Shown one piece after another: positions 11,650-21,276 of a DNA stretch of 64,000 bases. Origin of the DNA: Polyporus tsugae (Eukaryota; Basidiomycota; Agaricomycetes; Polyporales; Polyporaceae); NCBI GenBank assembly GCA_024305745.1, contig JAHRBS010000009.1:2294001-2358000 (forward strand), written 5' to 3'. Under the pieces are notes generated by a model, which made no database searches, was not told where the DNA came from, and worked only from the letters and a program-made list of their open reading frames with translations. How positions within the stretch are numbered: position 1 is the first letter of the stretch; the number at the start of each line of letters is the position of its first letter. A program made the position numbers and the translations under genes.

Positions 11650-12300
11650 GACCCATCCTGATCCCCCACAACTTACAAATGTGTGACCAGCTATAGCTGT
11701 AGCCCATGTTGTACCACTACTATCACATTTCCGAGTCCGAAATATGTACCCATTTACAATTGTCAGCCATCGGCCAAGTTACTAAAGCCAGATGGCTCGT
11801 TCTCGCATCTGGTCACAGATCTCACTGGGCAGCCATGCAAAGATACAATTGATCTCTGCATCCTCTCAGGCTGCAGGGGAGTTGGAACTAAACCGGCCCA
11901 CAGAGAGTCAGATACTTGGCCAGTGAGAGTACAGGACGACGTGTAAGCCTGCAATACATTCAATTTCGCGAATGGAGAACTCCATACAGAGAGAGTTATA
12001 AATGTACTGTACTTGGGATACATTCATGAGGACTGACAAATGTAGCGCAGTGAGGAAGGGGAACATACATATGTGTAGGAGATGGGACAACATGGGGCAC
12101 GGACTGAGAGCAAGCTTTACACGATATGTCATGAAGTGCTCTCGAACAGTTGTTTTCCGGCGCTATTACTACCTGTCAAAGCCTCTGGCCATCTTCTCTC
12201 TTGGGCTTCGGCGTTGTTGAGCCTGACCATACCATCTGGTTTGCTGCCTATAGCACATGAACCTATGTTGAGCACTGAGTCGTAGTAGCTAATCAACTAA
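11650..12300. other. Spacer between K1 and F-box F2
   Basis: Convergent 3' ends of K1 (+) and the F2 pseudogene (-). No coding feature could be supported. Confidence 0.45.
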
Positions 12301-13604
12301 AACATGCTCCATCCACTCACCTTGGACATAACCTGGTTGGATTTCTGCCACCCCCCAGTGCTCATCTTACTCTCCGTCATACACCTTAAGTCCCATTGTA
12401 CCGTGTAAACTATTCTTGATACATGCGCGGCGCATAGCCGAGCAGACATCCGAACCATCGAACAGATCCAGCTGGAGTTCCACAAGAATGACTTCCTTGT
12501 CCCCACGGTATCGGATACAAGTGCGTATTGCCTCGTACACTGCTGTCGTCCCCAGACAGTGCACCCTGACATGCCTCAGGTTCGGGCATGCAACCAGAGA
12601 GCCAGAGTTGGCCGTAGAAGCTGCATGAAGCCCGAGAAAAACATTCTCGATTGCAGGGCCACAACTATCCTCACAGTACCCGCTGACGTCAAGCCTCTCC
12701 AGGAGAGGGAAGGTGTGGAAGACACTCGCCCACAGGGCCACTGCATCGGGATGAATCCGGTGGACAGAGAGGGAAGTCACCAGAGAGCGTCCAAAAACCT
12801 TGATGAGGTCGCTCACTGAACCCCGTGATGGCCCGGACTGACCCCCACAAGCAGCTGTCATGCTCAAAGAAGCCATCCCAACCATCCGGACAGTATGGGG
12901 TGGGGAACAAGTTGCGTTAATCGAGATCTGGCTATCGAAGGCAAACATGCGTATGACAATCTCGTTACCTGCTGCCAGAGGTTCGAGATTGACGGTGTAG
13001 CTTGGAGGAAGTATGGCAGCCACAGAGCAGGCACCGTTGGGGCCGGGGTCAGGGGTGCCGACTTCATTGTCCCTGATGTCTGCCGATATCTCGAGACACA
13101 CGGACGAATGGATGTGGAAGTGTCCCAGGAATTGAGAGGTGCAGACGGCCCCATGTCCTGATATGACGAACCTTTTGAGTCGTGGATGGGATATCAGCGG
13201 CCGATGAGGGCTCGGGTCCCCTTGCATCCAGTCGCCCGAGAGGCGATGTAGAGTGCTTTTCAGGTGCAAGTGCTCGAGCCTGGTGCAAGACCCGAGTACA
13301 TCGAGGAAGTGGTTGAATGACAGATTGTGGGGGGATGCCGTGAGCGAGAGTGTTCGCAATTGCGCGTAGAGCGAGGTGTCCCGAGGTGCCACCATTCCAA
13401 TGAAGATCAACCTTTGAAGGCAGGGGAGGCGTTGCAAGATAAGCTCAATGTCGATGGGCGTGTAGTATATGTCACGCAATTGAGGGTCGATGTTGAAATG
13501 GAGCTTCTCTAGTGCAGGAATTCTGTTACTGAAGAGTAGTCAAAGTGTCGCGAGCATGCCTCCTTCCCAATCACCAACCAGGGCGTAGACGTCGAAGTTG
13601 AGGC

Positions 13605-13799
13605 TGTTACGATACGATTCTTACGATTAGTAATACCACCTGTAACGCCATGTATGACTCGCCCTGAAGCACCTGGTCCATGCACAGGTTCCAGTACAAT
13701 ATATAAACCCCTCAGTAGCTGCGGTAATTCCCCAGCTTTGAGTTGGTCTTTAGTCCCCCAGCCCTTCGCTTATTGTTAGCGTGAGGTCTGACCTTATCA
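13605..13799 (+). repeat. E1 5' LTR
   Basis: 195 bp, TG...CA ends. Contains TATATAAA at 13700-13707 and a predicted transcript start at 13734, where the segment complementary to the downstream priming site begins. That segment has one change (T for C) relative to the 3' LTR, which would still allow a G-U pair. Confidence 0.93.
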
Positions 13800-13800
13800 T

Positions 13801-13811
13801 AACTCGAAGCT
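13801..13811 (+). promoter_or_regulatory. E1 self-complementary primer-binding site
   Basis: AACTCGAAGCT, one base after the 5' LTR, is the exact reverse complement of AGCTTCGAGTT in the 3' LTR (20722-20732) and of the matching 5' LTR segment at 13734-13744 with one wobble. I see no tRNA 3'-end match. Tf1 and sushi elements prime by folding the first 11 transcript bases onto such a site. Confidence 0.7.
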
Positions 13812-13844
13812 ACCCTTTCCTCGACCTACGGCACACCGTCTTCG

Positions 13845-14420
13845 TTGCCAACCGTGGTGTCCTCATCATCCTCCACTTCTCTCCCCGTCCCGAACCCTCC
13901 GCTCGTTGTGCGTCTCGCCGACGGCACCACCCACCACCTCGTCCCTATATACACCCTCACCAACTCGCCGCTGCCGTCTCCGTCGTCGACACCACCTATC
14001 CCAATCCCGCCCCCGCACCTTCGTCACCAATCCCCAAGTCCCCTTATCAACTCAGACTCCGATTCCGACTCCACCACCGCCGTAGACTCCGACGCTGACT
14101 CCGACTCAGACGCCGGCGTCCCCGTCCACATCGCCGTATCCCGACACGTCAATCCCGCGCACGCCACCTTCATCCAAACAAGGGTCAACACCCAGCTGTT
14201 CCAAGGAACAGAAGTCACGGCGTACGTCCCATGCTCCCTTTACTCTGTCCTTCCCGGACACGTCATCTTCCGATTCCCCGCCACCCCAACAACCTCCGCC
14301 TACTCTCTTTACGGCATCATCACATCCACACAACCCACCTATTGGGTATTTCACATTTCCCTTATACCTTACGTTATCGACCAGACCGCTATTTTACACG
14401 TGTCCATTCCAACCGAGTAG
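13845..14420 (+). CDS. E1 extra 5' ORF, function unknown
   Basis: 191 codons upstream of gag. The strand starts with a Ser/Pro-rich region, then PPLVVRLADGTTHHLVPIYT, an Asp/Ser run (DSDSDSDSTTAVDSDADSDS) and a non-repetitive C-terminal half with FQGTEVTAYVPCSLYSVLPG and TYWVFHISLIPYVIDQT. The listed start codon is not clearly ATG-optimal, but the frame is open and not low-complexity in its second half. It is not a recognised gag, env or chromodomain. It could be an accessory protein or a separated gag N-terminus. Confidence 0.45.
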   Translation: MPTVVSSSSSTSLPVPNPPLVVRLADGTTHHLVPIYTLTNSPLPSPSSTPPIPIPPPHLRHQSPSPLINSDSDSDSTTAVDSDADSDSDAGVPVHIAVSRHVNPAHATFIQTRVNTQLFQGTEVTAYVPCSLYSVLPGHVIFRFPATPTTSAYSLYGIITSTQPTYWVFHISLIPYVIDQTAILHVSIPTE

Positions 14421-14541
14421 TCAGTGACCACGTGTCACAACTCGGCGCAGGAGACCCCGGTTAGCCATACCGCGGTAAAACTGCTAGTGTAACCTACATC
14501 TCATCACGTACGCTTACCTACACCTTCTTTGCATTTAGTGA

Positions 14542-16559
14542 ATGGACCCTTGGGATCTGCTGCTTGAATCGTACCCAACTCCGTCTCCGTCCCCTCCACC
14601 GGTCATCCGCGCTATAAACGCGCGAGAAGCTAAGGCAACACGGCTTGCGCAGGGCAACAGCACTGTCAGTTCCAGAAATCTGACGATGTCCGAGTTGACG
14701 CACACCTCCTCGACAACAATCTCAATCAGTGCCACCGACAACCGTGCCCCAACTGGTACAATAGCCGGAACCCCATCGAGTTCCGAGACCCACAGTACAT
14801 CCCAATCCCGCGCGAACCACCACCGGAACCAATAGCTCCGGTACCTGGAGCGACTCACACAAGAGCTCGTGCACGTCAGCCGACCCCTGAACCAGTTGTC
14901 CGTGCCGGAAGCCCATACCCACGCACCCATCCAGAACGCCAGCGAGAACCCACCCCACCTGTCGCACACATCCCCATCCCCGTCCAAGTCGCGGGATCCA
15001 CGGAAGCGTCCCCGGTCGCCGGAAGTAGCCAATTCGAATACCGAGAACTCCCGGAAGAACCCTCGCCTCCAACAGACTCAGACGACGATCAGGAACCTTC
15101 CAGACGTCATAGATCTGACTCAGACGGATTCGTCCATGCCCTCGAGAATCTCGGTCTCCACGCTTCCCCCACGACCACAGGATCCTTACCCGCTTCCCAA
15201 AACCCCATCCAACCTCCCGTCCAAACCACCGGCATCAGCCAACCACCCCGCGCTCATCGAGCAATGGCGCAAACATTTTCATTCGACGCGGCAACGCAAG
15301 CATGGATCTCGGGGGAGATCGCAAACTTCATTGCGGCAACCCAACCCCAACGCGGAGGCAGGAACCACGCCCCGCCTAGACTCGCCCAGCCCGAGTACTT
15401 CGACGGCCTCAGCCCAGACTTCGAGCAATGGAAGTCTGACGTCCAGGTCTACGTGGCCGGCCTGGACAAAGATCCAGCAATATCTGCCGTCTTAGGGTTG
15501 ATTCGTGGTACAACTGTGAACAGATGGAAGCGTAATCTCGTAGAGGACAAGTTTGTGGCAAACGGAAATAGATGGAACTACCCGGACGTAGCAGTGTTCT
15601 GGGCCGAGTTGATAGCAAAGTTTAGACCAATAAACTACGTTAATGACGCAATCATCGCACTCGATCAGATTCACATGGGCAATCGCCGGGCTGAAGACTT
15701 CTTTGACGAATGGGAAGATCTGACAGCCCGTGCCACGGAAAACAAAGACACGGCTAACAACATTTATCGGCTCAAAAACGCGCTACCATCCAGCTACCTA
15801 GTTGCGATCAGCACGATGCCGGTAAAGCCTATCACCTACACCCAGTGGAAATCTACGATCATTGCCATGGACAACGATCGCATCATCTTCAACCGCCAGA
15901 TCCGTGATTTCACACGTCGACCACCCCCACAACAGCCGCCCCCACGTGCTCCACCTCAGTACCCACCGCCGAATGCTCCCCCGCACTATGGTAACCCTCC
16001 CCCACAATACCCAGGAAACGCCTCCCGGTATCTGTCACGATACCCAGAGTATTCCCTGGTGTTCCCTCCTTCGCGATATCCGCCATACGCCCCAGCATCA
16101 CAATACCCACCGCCCCGGCCATACTACCCACAACGTCCCCAGGTACCCACGATGCCGGGAGACAGACGCACAGGCACAGGGGTCACGTATGGAGGAGCCG
16201 GGCAGCCGATGGACATTGATCGACTCAGGGCCCGACCATGCCGAAAGTGCGGCGCAAAGCAGACCAAGAAGGGCTCATGTGGAGACATGTGGCATATCCC
16301 CAACCGGACCGGCGCAGCTGCGGTACAGAAGCGCCGATGGGAAGAACGCGACAGTCGCGAGGAATTCCTTGAAGAGGTCAGACGTTTCCATCAAGAAGAC
16401 CCCGAGGATTTCCTCACACAGATTGCCGGAGTAATGGTCCCTACCTATCACGAGGACCCAGAGCCACAGCACGCACTGGAGGAATACACGGATGGATACA
16501 ACGAGATACAGCAACAGATGGACGAGTACGAGCAGCATTTTCCCTACGGTTCCACGTAA
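14542..16559 (+). CDS. gag: E1 gag, probably frameshifted near its start
   Basis: The well-supported frame is open from 14634 and contains NPIEFRDPQYIPIP, a Pro-rich stretch, and then from ATG 15264 a capsid-like helical domain (FDGLSPDFEQWKSDVQVYV through YRLKNALPSSYLVAIS). No ATG exists in this frame between 14634 and 15264. A good ATG at 14542 (MDPWDLLLES) is in another frame, so either a small indel between about 14630 and 14700 broke gag or the short 431-codon form from 15264 is used. The C-terminus has a Pro/Tyr-rich linker and a variant knuckle, C-x2-C-x9-C-x4-H, in place of the canonical CCHC. It ends with TAA at 16557-16559. Confidence 0.75.
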
Positions 16560-16654
16560 GCGCACATACGTGGCGACCGTCACTGTACAATAGTTTTCAG
16601 AATCGGTTTTCTGTCCTGGACTCTGATGTACCCGTTCCGGGTTGTACGATACCT

Positions 16655-19600
16655 ATGCCTACTTATTTACCGGACAACTCCACCATTCCCCACCCTACCC
16701 AGTTACGTACTATACTTATTAAAAATAACGAGACGACTGGTCGTCGGAGCCAACCTACAGGCAATGATCAGCGCGGCGGGTTAGAACCCGTGCTTAATTT
16801 CTCGTCCAAAAATAACAAAAAAATTGAAAAAACCCCTAGTGCGCCCATTAACGCCATCCGAGTAATGTCCTACGGTCTGACGTACTTCAAAGTCACACGC
16901 GGCACCGGGAGCAAACAACTAGACATACCGGTCATGATCAAAAACCTAGAAACTCTTCAGGTTTACGACACCAAGGCTCTCTGCGATACCGGTTGTACCG
17001 GTTCGTGTGTCAATAGAAACTTCGTTCAGCGTGCAGGCCTATCACCTAAGCCATTCCCACATCCCATTGACGTGTTCAACGCCGATGGATCTCCCAACAT
17101 AGGTGGTAGAATCATGCATTACGTTGACGTACAACTACAGATCGGAGACCATGCGGAACAAATCCCGCTTCTAGTCACTGATCTTGGCAAAATGGACATA
17201 TATCTTGGGCACGACTGGATTGAGCATCACAATCTGTCGATACATTGGAAGAACAAAACCATTGAGTTCGACCGATGCCCGAGCACTTGCCATCACATCG
17301 TCAGCGCTGGTGATCGAATCTTCTCCCTACATACCCGATCGTGGCTTGACGCCCAATCAGTCCACATACGTGCGAAAACGTCGGTAGCAATGGAAATCAC
17401 AATCAAACAGAATGAGGCCAAAGCAGAACAAACGTTCGAGGAAATGATCCCAGAGTACTATCGAGATTTCCGCGACGTCTTCGACGAAGCGACGTTCTCC
17501 ACTCTTCCCGAACGACGGCCTTATGACCACGCGATTGAATTGACCGTGAACGCTAAACCGTATTGTGGAAAAATATACCCCATGACCCTAGACGAACAAC
17601 AAGTGCTAGACGTGTTCTTAGAGGAAAATCTATCCACGGGTCAAATTCGTCTATCGAAATCCTCGTGGGGGGCTCCGTTCTTCTTTGTCAAGAAAAAAGA
17701 CGGCAAACTGCGTCCTGTTCAGGACTACAGACAGTTAAACGCCTTGACCAAGAAAAACGTGTACCCTCTTCCTCTAATGCTAGAGATCCTAAATCGGCTG
17801 AGAGGCGCCCAGTACTACACCAAGTTAGACATACGTTGGGGATACAACAATATTCGTATAGTCGAAGGCAATGAGGAAAAAGCAGCATTTATCACAAATT
17901 GCGGCTTATACGAACCTCTCGTCATGTTCTTCGGCTTAACGAACTCCCCGGCAACTTTCCAAATGATGATGAACTCGATCTTTCAAGATCTGATTCTTCG
18001 TGGAAAAGTCATTGTGTACTTGGACGACATCATCATCTGTACAGCCGATCTAGAGGAACACAGACACATAGTGCGACAAGTCCTACAGATCCTTCGAGAC
18101 AATCACCTTACGTGTAAACCCCAGAAGTGCGAGTTTGAAACTCAGGAAACCGAGTACCTAGGCCATATCATCACCCCCGGCGAGATCCGCATAGACCCGG
18201 GCAAGATCAAAGGTGTCACTGATTGGCCGGTACCCATGTGCAAACGTGAGGTACAGAGTTTCCTTGGATTCGCAAACTTCTATAGACGGTTTATCAAGGA
18301 CTTCTCAAAGATTGCTGGACCAATGAATCGTCTTACGGGTCTTAACGTATGGACATGGACTCCAGAGCATCAACTCGCTTTTGAAGGGATCAAGGGCGCA
18401 ATCACACACGCCCCCGTGTTAGCCATACCCAATGACACGGATCCCTTAAAAGTCGAATGCGATGCCTCGAACTTTGCGATCGGAGCCGAGCTCTCGCAGT
18501 GTCAGAACGGACTATGGAAACCTATTGCCTTCCTATCACATTCCTTAACACCCGCACAAAAAGGATACGAGATCTGGGATCGAGAAATGTTGTCGGTTAT
18601 CGCTGTGTTACAAGAATGGCGTCACTTCCTCCAAAACGCGCGAGAATTCGAGGTCCATAATGACCACAAAAACCTCGAATACTTCCGAAAACCACAACGG
18701 CTAAACGCGCGACAAGCGCGTTGGGCGACAACTCTCGCGAACTACCATTTCAAGTTACACCATAAACCAGGTCGTACCATGGGCAAAGTAGACGCTCTGT
18801 CTAGACGCGTGGACCACGAAACCGGTCCCGTGATCGAAAACTTCACGTTGCTCAAGGAACACTGGTTTGCGGCTTCTCATACGATAGACGGAGCAGACAA
18901 TCTGAAGAAAATGTGTCTGGAACACGTTAATCTTTATGACCGTCTTGTCGTCGAGAAACTAGGAAAGGATAATGATTGGGAATTAGCCGAGGACGGCTTA
19001 ATCTACAGGAGGGGGAGAATGGTCGTTCCAAACCACTCGGAACTTCGCGGATGCGTCATCGCTTCACACCACGATTCAATCGCGGCTGGACACCCGGGCG
19101 CAGCCAAAACACAAGATCTGATCATGAGATCTTATTGGTGGCCGTCCATTTGGAAAGACGTTGCCAAGTACGTCGCCGGATGCATCACGTGTCAGCGCGT
19201 CAAGATTGATCGACAACCACGTGCCGCACCACTCCATCCCAACCCCATTCCCAATCAGAACTGGCAATTCGTCACCATGGACTATATGACCGGACTACCC
19301 GAATGCAATGGACATGATGCCATACTAGTCTTTGTCGATATGAAGTCAAAGGACTACATTACTATTCCCTGTTCGAAAACGCTAGACTCGGAAGGACAAG
19401 CGAGACTCTTCATCAAACACGTAGTCGTACCCCACAGCCTGCCCAAGCGCATATGGTCGGATCGAGGTCCTACCCTCGTGTCCTCCTTCACCAAAGAAGT
19501 CTACCAACAAATGGGAATCAAAGGCAATCCCAGTACAGCCTATCATCCCCAAACCGACGGACAGACTGAACGCATGAATCAAGAGATCCAGACCTATCTA

Positions 19601-20515
19601 CGGATCTTCATCAATCACAAGCAGGATGACTGGGTCGAATGGCTACCACTAGCAGAGTTCGCTTACCGATGTCGTGTACACGCGTCCACAGGGATGTCTC
19701 CTTTCTTCATGACTCACGGTCACGAACCCAATACCGGAGTCGAGACTTTGAAAGACGGCATCAACGAATCCGCCAAGCAATTCGCCGAGCGAATGCAACA
19801 CATCGGGAAGCAAGCAGCGCAGGCACTGGAGATAGCGCGAGAAGCGATGAAGCGACATTACGATAAGCACCGACAACCGTCACGAGATTACAAGATAGGC
19901 GATTACGTATACATAGACGCACAGAACTTCCCCACCGACCGACCAAACAAGAAACTCGAAGACAAGCGCTACGGCCCTTTCCGAGTTGAAGAAAAAGTCG
20001 GTGCTAGTGCATATCGCCTAAAACTCCCACCCAAGTGGAAGTTACGTCATCCCGTATTCAACGAAGTACTCTTAACCCCTGCGCACAATCCCGAATTCCC
20101 AAATCAAGGGAAAACCAGTCGAGAAGTACCCACTCTTCTAGAACCTGATCGAGAAGTCGAATCGATCTTAGATTCAAAGATCGTAGAAGGATCGGGTCGA
20201 TCTCGCAAAGTTCATTACCTCGTTCAATGGTGTGGACTCACACGAGCTGACCGCGAATGGGTACCTTCGGATACAGACGAACTCCAGACGGACGAGGCTA
20301 AGAAGCTCATCACCGCTTTCTACGCAGCGAACAAATTCGCGCCACGCATCCACCTTCGTTACCTACTCACCGCTACGGACAAACATGGACAAATAATTAC
20401 ATACGACACAGACTCTTATGACTTTTGGACACGTAGATATAATGACTGGAAACGACAAAATCCTAATGAAAGTAATACACAACAGGACTATATACGACGC
20501 TTTGCTTATGACTAG
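16655..20515 (+). CDS. pol: E1 pol polyprotein with chromodomain
   Basis: 1286 residues, fully open. Order: aspartic protease (DTG at about residue 111), reverse transcriptase with VQDYRQLN, FFGLTNSPATFQ and YLDD at about 455, RNase H (VECDASNFAIGAELS), integrase zinc finger with C-x2-C (HPGAAKTQDL, CITCQRVK), integrase catalytic core (MDYMTGLP; SDRGPTLV; QTDGQTERMNQE), a GPF-type module (YGPFRVEEKVGASAYRL), and a chromodomain at about 1163-1225 (VESILDSKIV through WVPSDTDEL). The chromodomain places E1 among chromoviruses, which target marked chromatin. The frame is -1 relative to gag and remains open upstream across the gag stop for at least about 75 nt, but I find no clear slippery heptamer there. 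Expression may use frameshifting or reinitiation at 16655. Confidence 0.95.
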   Translation: MPTYLPDNSTIPHPTQLRTILIKNNETTGRRSQPTGNDQRGGLEPVLNFSSKNNKKIEKTPSAPINAIRVMSYGLTYFKVTRGTGSKQLDIPVMIKNLETLQVYDTKALCDTGCTGSCVNRNFVQRAGLSPKPFPHPIDVFNADGSPNIGGRIMHYVDVQLQIGDHAEQIPLLVTDLGKMDIYLGHDWIEHHNLSIHWKNKTIEFDRCPSTCHHIVSAGDRIFSLHTRSWLDAQSVHIRAKTSVAMEITIKQNEAKAEQTFEEMIPEYYRDFRDVFDEATFSTLPERRPYDHAIELTVNAKPYCGKIYPMTLDEQQVLDVFLEENLSTGQIRLSKSSWGAPFFFVKKKDGKLRPVQDYRQLNALTKKNVYPLPLMLEILNRLRGAQYYTKLDIRWGYNNIRIVEGNEEKAAFITNCGLYEPLVMFFGLTNSPATFQMMMNSIFQDLILRGKVIVYLDDIIICTADLEEHRHIVRQVLQILRDNHLTCKPQKCEFETQETEYLGHIITPGEIRIDPGKIKGVTDWPVPMCKREVQSFLGFANFYRRFIKDFSKIAGPMNRLTGLNVWTWTPEHQLAFEGIKGAITHAPVLAIPNDTDPLKVECDASNFAIGAELSQCQNGLWKPIAFLSHSLTPAQKGYEIWDREMLSVIAVLQEWRHFLQNAREFEVHNDHKNLEYFRKPQRLNARQARWATTLANYHFKLHHKPGRTMGKVDALSRRVDHETGPVIENFTLLKEHWFAASHTIDGADNLKKMCLEHVNLYDRLVVEKLGKDNDWELAEDGLIYRRGRMVVPNHSELRGCVIASHHDSIAAGHPGAAKTQDLIMRSYWWPSIWKDVAKYVAGCITCQRVKIDRQPRAAPLHPNPIPNQNWQFVTMDYMTGLPECNGHDAILVFVDMKSKDYITIPCSKTLDSEGQARLFIKHVVVPHSLPKRIWSDRGPTLVSSFTKEVYQQMGIKGNPSTAYHPQTDGQTERMNQEIQTYLRIFINHKQDDWVEWLPLAEFAYRCRVHASTGMSPFFMTHGHEPNTGVETLKDGINESAKQFAERMQHIGKQAAQALEIAREAMKRHYDKHRQPSRDYKIGDYVYIDAQNFPTDRPNKKLEDKRYGPFRVEEKVGASAYRLKLPPKWKLRHPVFNEVLLTPAHNPEFPNQGKTSREVPTLLEPDREVESILDSKIVEGSGRSRKVHYLVQWCGLTRADREWVPSDTDELQTDEAKKLITAFYAANKFAPRIHLRYLLTATDKHGQIITYDTDSYDFWTRRYNDWKRQNPNESNTQQDYIRRFAYD

Positions 20516-20592
20516 TTAACCCATGACATTAACGACTACCCACTACTAACGCTTTGCGGCTTCCTGGGACATGAAGCTAAAGGGGGGGGTAA

Positions 20593-20787
20593 TGTTACGA
20601 TACGATTCTTACGATTAGTAATACCACCTGTAACGCCATGTATGACCTGCCCTGAAGCACCTGGTCCGTGCACAGGTTCCAGTACAATATATAAACCCCT
20701 CGGTAGCTGCGGTAATTCCCCAGCTTCGAGTTGGTCTTTAGTCCCCCAGCCCTTCGCTTATTGTTAGCGTGAGGTCTGACCTTATCA
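20593..20787 (+). repeat. E1 3' LTR
   Basis: 195 bp, 190 identical to the 5' LTR. It keeps the exact 11-base complement of the priming site (20722-20732) and follows a G-run polypurine tract. Confidence 0.93.
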
Positions 20788-21276
20788 GAGGCTCCGGATA
20801 CAGTGGAGGAGGGGATACACAATCCTAAGGCCAGTGCGATAATGTAAATCTGGGACCTGTGTGTGAATGTCGATAGGAGTTGTGAGGGAATGAGAAAGGC
20901 AAAGGTTAATCCAATTTGTGTGCTTATCCAGGTCGACTGTGCACCGCAACACCGGGGTTGTGATTACTACATCTTGCCAATGACGACATACCCCCATGAG
21001 CCTCCGGAGTCTCACGTCGAACCACCGGATTTCCCAGTCTGTCATGGTCATGGTCTTGAAGAGGATGAAGGTGAAGACGTGGACGAGGAGTTCATAGGGA
21101 AGCTGGTTAATGGGGAGCGAGCAATTCCAGAGGTTCTTGAATTCTAGTCGTTCGCGGGAGATTGCCTTGACAACCTCTTCCCTCGCACTGGGTCGCGCAA
21201 GCCATTGGGAGATCTCCTGACGTAGGATGTCAGGAGGAGACTGACTCCAGCACTCTGATATTGTGACTGTAGGCAT

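Larger units (their letters stand above)
13605..20787 (+). mobile_element. E1: full-length chromodomain Ty3/gypsy retrotransposon
   Basis: Two 195-bp LTRs starting TGTTACG and ending TTATCA bound an internal region with gag, protease, reverse transcriptase, RNase H, integrase and chromodomain. The 5-bp target duplication GAGGC is at 13600-13604 and 20788-20792. The LTRs differ at five positions, all transitions, so the insertion is fairly young. A purine run (AAAGGGGGGGG, about 20580-20589) precedes the 3' LTR. The pol ORF is intact but gag is probably frameshifted, so autonomy is doubtful. Confidence 0.95.
12310..21276 (-). pseudogene. F-box protein pseudogene F2, split by a gypsy element
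   Basis: The N-terminal half (21276-20793) has TVTISECWSQSPPDILRQE, the F-box core INQLPYELLVHVFTF and LRRLMGVCRHWQDVV. The C-terminal half (13604-12367) has LRR-like repeats such as LEHLHLKSTLHRLSGDWMQ and LPLLERLDVSGYCEDSC. The halves are contiguous once the 7.2-kb element at 13605-20787 and one GAGGC are removed. An in-frame TGA at 13542-13540 lies just after the insertion point and would end the protein even without the insertion. The C-terminal end is shorter than in the 607-residue intact paralogue. The element is in the opposite orientation to the gene. Confidence 0.85.

Noticed and set aside
14535..15032. 165-codon minus ORF inside E1
   Set aside because: Antisense shadow of the Pro-rich gag N-terminal region.
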